This document shows positions 6,671 to 10,859 of a DNA stretch of 10,859 bases, in pieces; within the stretch, counting starts at the first letter, position 1, and each line of letters starts with the position of its first letter. Source of the stretch: Deltaproteobacteria bacterium (GTDB taxonomy: Bacteria > Desulfobacterota > Desulfobacteria > Desulfobacterales > ETH-SRB1); assembly GCA_030627475.1 (NCBI GenBank), contig DAOURZ010000018.1, positions 1 through 10,859 of the forward strand, written 5' to 3'. The notes under the pieces are model-generated. The model was given only the letters and a program-made list of their open reading frames with translations. It was not told the origin of the DNA and did no database searches. Both the position numbers and the translations under genes were made by a program.

Positions 6671-6706
6671 AAAAAAAAGGGAATAGCTATTGTTAGCTAA
6701 CCCCTT
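6671..6706 (-). terminator. Intrinsic terminator after tRNA-Leu
   Basis: On the minus strand AAGGGGTTAGCTA (6706-6694) pairs with TAGCTATTCCCTT (6689-6677), giving 12 of 13 pairs including one G-T, with an ACAA loop. A run of eight T follows. It begins about ten bases after the tRNA CCA end and would stop both the tRNA transcript and any read-through from ddl-tsaC before dinB. Confidence 0.85.
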
Positions 6707-6715
6707 GATATTTCT

Positions 6716-6802
6716 TGGTGCCGGAGCTCGGAATTGAACCGAGATGGACTTGCGTCCGGAGGATTTTGAGTCCTCTGCGTCTACCAGTTTCACCACTCCG
6801 GC
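6716..6802 (-). tRNA. tRNA-Leu (anticodon CAA)
   Basis: The 87-base cloverleaf has a GCCGGAG/CTCCGGC acceptor stem, discriminator A and an encoded CCA. The anticodon arm is GAGGA-CTCAAAA-TCCTC, giving anticodon CAA, which reads UUG leucine codons. A long variable arm (CGGACGCAAGTCC) marks it as a class II tRNA, and the T arm reads CTCGG-TTCAATT-CCGAG. A promoter lies immediately upstream and a terminator downstream. Confidence 0.97.
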
Positions 6803-6814
6803 ATGTTTATAGTT

Positions 6815-6843
6815 TATATATAGTAATTAGCAGTTGTTGTCAA
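6815..6843 (-). promoter_or_regulatory. tRNA-Leu promoter embedded in the end of tsaC
   Basis: On the minus strand TTGACA (6843-6838, full consensus) is followed after 17 bases by TATATA (6820-6815). A start near 6808 would give a leader of about six bases before the mature tRNA. The -35 box lies within the last codons of tsaC (Ile-Asp-Asn). Confidence 0.75.
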
Positions 6844-7489
6844 TGAAATTGCTTTTTTCAAGTGCTGCAATAATATTTTTTGCAGAAACATAACCTTCCC
6901 GTAAAATCGTGGGGAACGGAGTTGTAACATCAATAACCGTTGAACCTGTTCCACCTTTAAGCGGTCCTGCATCAAGCAGGATATCTAATTTTTCAGCAAG
7001 TTGAATATCAAGATCAGATATTGCTGAACATCCGATTTTTCCTGAAATATTGGCGCTTGTTCCTGTTATCGGGCCATTCACTTCTTTCACAAGAGAAAAA
7101 GCTACGGGATGTTCGGGCAAGCGTATGCCAATTTTGCCTGTACCTGCGGTAATTTTGACAGGAATAGTACTTTTAGCTTCAAATACAATTGTGATTTGTC
7201 CGGGCCAGAAGTTATCCATAATACATTTTGCGGTGGATGGAACATGCTGTACAAGTATATTTAGATCATTTGCATCCTTTACCAGAATCGGGATTGGATT
7301 GCTGTAAGATCTTTGTTTTATTTTGAAAAGCCTGTCAACAGCCTCAAAATTAAATGGATCTACTCCAATTCCGTAAAGACATCTCGTCGGGAATAAAACT
7401 ATACCACCTTTTTTGATTGAATCTGCTGCTTTCAGAATTAACTCTGACTGTGGATTAAACGGGTCTATCAATATTTTTTGATTGAACAC
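6827..7489 (-). CDS. tsaC: Threonylcarbamoyl-AMP synthase, Sua5/YciO/YrdC family (220 aa)
   Basis: The family makes L-threonylcarbamoyl-adenylate from threonine, bicarbonate and ATP, the first step of the t6A37 modification of ANN-decoding tRNAs. Recognisable features are FPTRCLYGIG (about 33-42, where many members have PTDTVYGLG), KIKQR (56-60), WPGQITIVF and TGTSANISG (142-150). Length fits the single-domain TsaC/YrdC type, without the Sua5 C-terminal domain. A YciO-type paralogue is possible given the PTRCLYG variant. GTG 7489 has AAGG nine bases upstream, overlapping the purD stop codon, so translation is probably coupled to purD. The frame is open to 7597 inside purD, but those residues do not look like the family. 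The gene ends 24 bases before a tRNA gene. Confidence 0.88.
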   Translation of the reverse strand: MFNQKILIDPFNPQSELILKAADSIKKGGIVLFPTRCLYGIGVDPFNFEAVDRLFKIKQRSYSNPIPILVKDANDLNILVQHVPSTAKCIMDNFWPGQITIVFEAKSTIPVKITAGTGKIGIRLPEHPVAFSLVKEVNGPITGTSANISGKIGCSAISDLDIQLAEKLDILLDAGPLKGGTGSTVIDVTTPFPTILREGYVSAKNIIAALEKSNFIDNNC

Positions 7490-7500
7490 TATATCTGGCC

Positions 7501-8814
7501 TTAAAGCTTGCCTGCCTTTTCTTTTAGTTTTGGAGATAATTCTATCCTTTTTAATGCCTTCTGTCCAATATCTTTGCGATAATATACTCCGTTCCATGTT
7601 ATTTTGGAAACAGATAGATATGCCTTTGATATGGCTTCTTTGACGGAATTTCCTAAAGCGGTAACTCCCAAAACACGGCCTCCATTTGTAACTATTGTTT
7701 CCTCTTTTTTATCGGTACCCGCATGAAAAACGACAACGTCTTTCATCTTTTTTACGTCTTCAAGCCCTGAAACAGGCATGCCTTTCTTGTATGAACCGGG
7801 ATATCCTTTGGATGCCATAACCACACAGACCGCTGCCTTGTTGTCAATTTCAAGTTTACATTTATCCAGAGTTCCTTCAATTGTTGCCTCCATTATCGGA
7901 ACTATATCGTTTTTTATCCGCATTAAAAGAGGTTGAGTTTCAGGATCTCCAAAACGTGCATTGAATTCAAGCACTTTTGCCCTGCCATTATCTATCATAA
8001 GACCGGCATACAATACACCCTTGTAAGGTCGGCCTTCATTTGCCATTGCCCGAATAGTCGGTAGCATAATTTCTTCCATAATTTTTTTATGCATATCCCG
8101 GTCTATTATTGGAGCGGGAGAATATGCGCCCATTCCTCCTGTATTCGGTCCCCGGTCGTTGTCGTATATTGCTTTGTGATCCTGTGAAGAGGGAAGTGAC
8201 AGTAAATTTTTGCCGTCTGTAAAGGCAAGGAAAGAAGCTTCTTCACCGGCAAGGTATTCCTCAATGACTACTTTATCTCCTGCATCACCGAAAGCGCGTT
8301 TTTTCATTATAAGTTTAAGCGCATCAATTGCTTCCGGAACAGTTTCGCAGACAATTACTCCTTTGCCTGCTGCAAGCCCATCTGCTTTTATAACAACAGG
8401 AGCGCCCGTTTTACGTATATAGTTTTCCGCTTTTTTATAACTGGTAAATGTCTCGCCGACAGCAGTACTAATTCCGTATTTATTCAATAAATATTTTGCA
8501 AAGGATTTGCTGGATTCTATTTTTACAGCTTTTTGATTTGCACCGAATATTTTTAAGCCCTGTTTTTCGAAAAGATCAACAATTCCTTTACATAGAGGAT
8601 CTTCAGGTCCTACTATAGTCAGATCTATTTTTTCTTTTTGGGCAAACTCAATTAGTTTGTTGATATCTCCGGAGCTGATCGGCAAACATGTTGCCAGATC
8701 AGCAATCCCTGCATTGCCCGGTGTACAATATATCTTTTTTACTTTAGGACTTTGAGCAATTTTCCAGACAAGAGTATGTTCTCTGCCGCCACCACCAATT
8801 ACCAGAACTTTCAT
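7501..8814 (-). CDS. purD: Phosphoribosylamine-glycine ligase (GAR synthetase, 437 aa)
   Basis: PurD joins glycine to 5-phosphoribosylamine with ATP, the second step of de novo purine synthesis in the cytosol. It is full length (the E. coli protein is about 430 residues). The N-terminal domain begins VLVIGGGGREHTLVWK and includes PGNAGI and GPEDPL. The ATP-grasp domain shows KADGLAAGKGV, SSQDHKAIYDNDRGPNTGGMGAYSPAP and the metal-binding EFNARFGDPETQ. ATG 8814 has GGAG five bases upstream; a TTG at 8830-8832 would add six residues and overlap the previous stop. It follows the ATP-grasp gene by 14 bases and precedes tsaC by 11, in an apparent operon with ddl. No other purine gene is in the window. 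Confidence 0.97.
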   Translation of the reverse strand: MKVLVIGGGGREHTLVWKIAQSPKVKKIYCTPGNAGIADLATCLPISSGDINKLIEFAQKEKIDLTIVGPEDPLCKGIVDLFEKQGLKIFGANQKAVKIESSKSFAKYLLNKYGISTAVGETFTSYKKAENYIRKTGAPVVIKADGLAAGKGVIVCETVPEAIDALKLIMKKRAFGDAGDKVVIEEYLAGEEASFLAFTDGKNLLSLPSSQDHKAIYDNDRGPNTGGMGAYSPAPIIDRDMHKKIMEEIMLPTIRAMANEGRPYKGVLYAGLMIDNGRAKVLEFNARFGDPETQPLLMRIKNDIVPIMEATIEGTLDKCKLEIDNKAAVCVVMASKGYPGSYKKGMPVSGLEDVKKMKDVVVFHAGTDKKEETIVTNGGRVLGVTALGNSVKEAISKAYLSVSKITWNGVYYRKDIGQKALKRIELSPKLKEKAGKL

Positions 8815-8828
8815 AAAATCTCCATTTT

Positions 8829-9581
8829 TCAATTTTTCAGCTTTTTTGCCAGCCTTTCAAGAACATCTTGTTTTTTCTTGTCAAGTTCTTCTCTGCTGAT
8901 ATTTGCTCCTTTGATGCCGCCATTTAAAGCTATTTCCGAAAGGTATTTATTACCATTTTCGGTAATCATCAGATCTATGTGAGCAAAGGGAAATCTGCTG
9001 CGTTTCATAATAGTATGGCAGAATTCTTTTTCTTCATTTTTCAGCGTATACGGATGACTGTTGCCACCTGCTGCTATATTCATTCTGAAGTTGTTTGGAT
9101 TATGCCTGGAATATGCCTCAATATAATCTTCAACAATAATTACTCTTATATCTGTAAAATGTTTATAAAAAGGCTGAACTACAAAAGGATAAGAAGATTT
9201 TGAAAGAGCCACGAAACTATAGAGGGTTTCAATGCTGTCCCATCTTCTAACTCCACAGCCACAGTGCAGGTGGTTTTCTTTGGTCACTACTATACCTATA
9301 CCGTTTTTATTGTATCTATTTATGGTTTCAAGAAGATTTGCCCGCCTTGTAATAACGCATGTATGCGGAAGCATCCAATCTTTTAGAATTAAAGCCTGTT
9401 TGGTTTTGGAGCTATTTAGAATTTGTGAGAGTGGAGACGGCAGGCAGTTTACATTCCGTTCAAGAAGATCAATAAGCATAAATGATTTCATATGCTTTGA
9501 GGATATTGTTCCTATAAATATATCTCCTGAGCGGAGTTCATGATAATGATTTTTTAATTCCCTGTTATTTTTTATAATCAT
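8829..9581 (-). CDS. RimK-like ATP-grasp protein of unknown substrate (250 aa)
   Basis: ATP-grasp enzymes join a carboxylate to an amine or thiol through an acyl-phosphate. The fold is supported by VVTKENHLHCGCGV (98-111), the nucleotide and metal region VVQPFYKHFTDIRVIIVED (134-152), SRHNPNNFRMNIAAGG (158-173) and HIDLMI...YLSEIALNGG (201-222). D203 and E216 match metal ligands. Where RimK relatives have ExN, this protein reads EIA (A218), with N220 nearby. ATG 9581 has AGG six bases upstream, inside the last codons of ddl, with only three bases between genes, so it should be translationally coupled to ddl. The neighbourhood suggests amino-acid, peptide or cell-envelope ligation, but the substrate cannot be read. 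The N-terminal 90 residues are not familiar. Confidence 0.8.
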   Translation of the reverse strand: MIIKNNRELKNHYHELRSGDIFIGTISSKHMKSFMLIDLLERNVNCLPSPLSQILNSSKTKQALILKDWMLPHTCVITRRANLLETINRYNKNGIGIVVTKENHLHCGCGVRRWDSIETLYSFVALSKSSYPFVVQPFYKHFTDIRVIIVEDYIEAYSRHNPNNFRMNIAAGGNSHPYTLKNEEKEFCHTIMKRSRFPFAHIDLMITENGNKYLSEIALNGGIKGANISREELDKKKQDVLERLAKKLKN

Positions 9582-9584
9582 GAA

Positions 9585-10529
9585 TTACCTGCTGTTTTTA
9601 TGTGCAGAAAGGCTGAGCTCAATCAGTGTATCAAGAAGTTTGCTAAAGGGAATACCGGCGGTTGCTGCTGCAAGAGGTAAAAGACTTGTTTTCGTCATGC
9701 CTGGAATTGTATTGGTTTCAAGTATGTATATATCGTTATGATTTATAATCATATCAGTTCTGCTGTAACCTTTACAAAATAGAGCCGAATGGGCAATCTT
9801 CGCATATTCCTGTGCTTTTTTAGCAAGATCGTCACTGATTCGGGCGGGACATATTTCATTGGTTAAACCAATGGTATATTTTGCTTTGTAGTCAAAGAAC
9901 TCATGCCCTTTACCGGGAATAATTTCAACAATAGGGAGGGATTGCAGCTTTTCGTTACCTATGATGCTACCTGTAATTTCTATACCTTTAATATATGTTT
10001 CGATCAGGATCGAATTATCCTGTTCAAAAGCAATATCAACGGCATACTTCAGGTTTTCTGTTGATTTTACAACAGACATGCCAATACTTGAACCGCCTTG
10101 AACCGGCTTAACTATTAGAGGCAGTCCAAGCTGATCAGCAATTTTTTCAGGATCAATTTTTTCACCACGATTAAGTACAATATAAGGCGGTACAGGCAGC
10201 CCTGCTTTTTCATAAAGCTTTTTTGCAGCAATTTTATTCATTGCAAGAGCACTTCCAAGTACTCCGGTGCCCTGATATGGAATAGAAAGCAGATCAAGAA
10301 GTCCCTGTACTGTCCCGTCTTCTCCAAAATGTCCGTGAAGCACAATAAGCCCTGCATCAATTTCAGATGCATCAGCAACGAGGCGGTTTATTTCTGTTGC
10401 AGGATCGTAACGGATGACTTTATACTTTTTCTTGTCAAGTGCTTCATAAACCTGGTCACCACTTTTCAGAGACACCTCTCGTTCAGAAGATGTGCCGCCG
10501 GACAGAAGAGCAATTGTTAACTTTTTCAT
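9585..10529 (-). CDS. ddl: D-alanine-D-alanine ligase (314 aa)
   Basis: Ddl makes the D-Ala-D-Ala dipeptide that ends the peptidoglycan stem peptide. Family features are GGTSSEREVSLKSG (E16 matches E. coli DdlB E15), HGHFGEDGTVQG (65-76), KPVQGGSSIGM (141-151), FDYKAKY (212-218) and ETNTIPGM (271-278). Metal ligands D259, E271 and N273 are conserved. The Tyr that selects D-Ala over D-lactate (DdlB Y216) is kept as Y218, so a vancomycin-resistance type depsipeptide ligase is unlikely. A common AMDK stretch is AMNK here. Length equals DdlB. The start at ATG 10529 fits the family, although no clear Shine-Dalgarno lies upstream. It appears to be first in an operon with the ATP-grasp gene, purD and tsaC. 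Confidence 0.96.
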   Translation of the reverse strand: MKKLTIALLSGGTSSEREVSLKSGDQVYEALDKKKYKVIRYDPATEINRLVADASEIDAGLIVLHGHFGEDGTVQGLLDLLSIPYQGTGVLGSALAMNKIAAKKLYEKAGLPVPPYIVLNRGEKIDPEKIADQLGLPLIVKPVQGGSSIGMSVVKSTENLKYAVDIAFEQDNSILIETYIKGIEITGSIIGNEKLQSLPIVEIIPGKGHEFFDYKAKYTIGLTNEICPARISDDLAKKAQEYAKIAHSALFCKGYSRTDMIINHNDIYILETNTIPGMTKTSLLPLAAATAGIPFSKLLDTLIELSLSAHKNSR

Positions 10530-10562
10530 AATATAAGAAACAAGATTTAGGATTTAAGATTC

Positions 10563-10617
10563 AGGGTTAAGCTGATGAAAGAAATGTTTGATTCCGATTT
10601 CATCGCTCTTTAACCCT
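10563..10617. repeat. Imperfect intergenic hairpin upstream of ddl
   Basis: AGGGTTAA (10563-10570) pairs with TTAACCCT (10610-10617), and GATGAAA (10574-10580) pairs with TTTCATC (10598-10604), with a small internal loop and a 17-base end loop. There is no T run on either side, so it is not a typical terminator. It starts about 33 bases upstream of the ddl start and could be part of the ddl leader or a relic repeat. Confidence 0.55.
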
Positions 10618-10631
10618 TATTCTGTATTTTG

Positions 10632-10811
10632 GGAACATGGACGAAATAATTTTCGCAAGTAGGCGCACAGAGTTAGGTCAGGTTTGTGTGATCTGCCCGA
10701 TTTAAGATTAGACACAAAAGTTGAAAGAATAGCGAGTTATTTCAAACTTTTTGTGATTTTAGATCGCACAAAGATGATGCATGGTTGAGGAAATTAATTC
10801 GTCCATATTCC
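10632..10811. mobile_element. MITE-like palindromic element of about 180 bp
   Basis: The ends, 10632-10652 and 10791-10811, are inverted copies matching at 19 of 21 bases, with core ATGGACGAA. Inside, TTTGTGTGATCT (10683-10694) and AGATCGCACAAA (10761-10772) are a second inverted pair with one mismatch. CACAAAAGTTGAAA (10712 on) faces TTTCAAACTTTTTGTG (to 10755), so much of the element folds on itself. There is no coding frame. Short terminal-inverted-repeat elements without a gene are usually mobilised by a transposase elsewhere. No clear target duplication is visible. A related single end lies at 5322-5339. Confidence 0.65.
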
Positions 10812-10859
10812 TTACATAGTGCCTGAACGAAAACTGCCAATTTTTCCAATTTCTGCGTC

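Noticed and set aside
6606..6676. LexA/SOS operator upstream of dinB
   Set aside because: No palindrome resembling a known LexA box was seen in this short gap.
7490..7597. Longer start for tsaC inside purD
   Set aside because: The added lysine- and arginine-rich residues are an out-of-frame reading of purD and do not fit the family N-terminus.
9585..10529. Possible D-Ala-D-Lac (VanA-like) ligase
   Set aside because: The tyrosine equivalent to DdlB Y216 is kept and the motifs are those of ordinary Ddl.
10563..10617. Hairpin as an intrinsic terminator
   Set aside because: No T run follows on either strand, and the end loop is long.

Overview
The window looks like a chromosomal segment of a moderately AT-rich Gram-negative anaerobe, most likely a Desulfobacterota (Desulfobacterales-like) bacterium. 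This rests on protein style: a B12-binding radical SAM protein, Sec lipoproteins, an LPG-type GGDEF protein, and the ddl / ATP-grasp / purD / tsaC neighbourhood. It is an inference, and I cannot name a genus. GTG starts are frequent. I moved several starts inward from the longest possible frame because a Shine-Dalgarno sequence and family alignment support the shorter form.

Region 1 (1-513) holds no intact gene. It contains the 3' end (domains V and VI) of a group II intron ending near 103, then a 29-codon frame that may be a transposase stub. A good sigma70-type promoter (296-323), a weak terminator-like hairpin and a compact REP-like cluster of three hairpins (363-447) follow. The promoter and hairpins lead into a plus-strand lipoprotein gene of unknown function (514-993).

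Region 2 (5259 down to 1003, minus strand) looks like one operon. It encodes a membrane sensor with HAMP and GGDEF domains, a TPR/coiled-coil lipoprotein with an in-frame cysteine repeat, a B12-binding radical SAM protein, and a separate protein ending in a SPASM-like four-cysteine segment. The sensor plus lipoprotein resemble the GlrK/QseG arrangement but with a cyclic-dinucleotide output. The radical SAM plus stand-alone SPASM protein is the most unusual pair in the window. No function for it can be read from the sequence.

Region 3 (5436-6802, minus) holds dinB (DNA polymerase IV) and a tRNA-Leu(CAA) gene. The tRNA has an encoded CCA, its own promoter and a strong intrinsic terminator.

Region 4 (10529 down to 6827, minus) is a tight operon: ddl (D-Ala-D-Ala ligase), a RimK-like ATP-grasp protein, purD (GAR synthetase) and tsaC (threonylcarbamoyl-AMP synthase). 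The first three consecutive genes all encode ATP-grasp enzymes. The tRNA promoter lies in the 3' end of tsaC, so operon transcripts may run through the tRNA to the terminator at 6671-6706.

Region 5 (10530-10859) has no gene. It holds an imperfect hairpin next to ddl and a roughly 180-bp MITE-like element with about 21-bp terminal inverted repeats. A single related terminus lies at 5322-5339 between dinB and the GGDEF gene. I see nothing in the last 48 bases.
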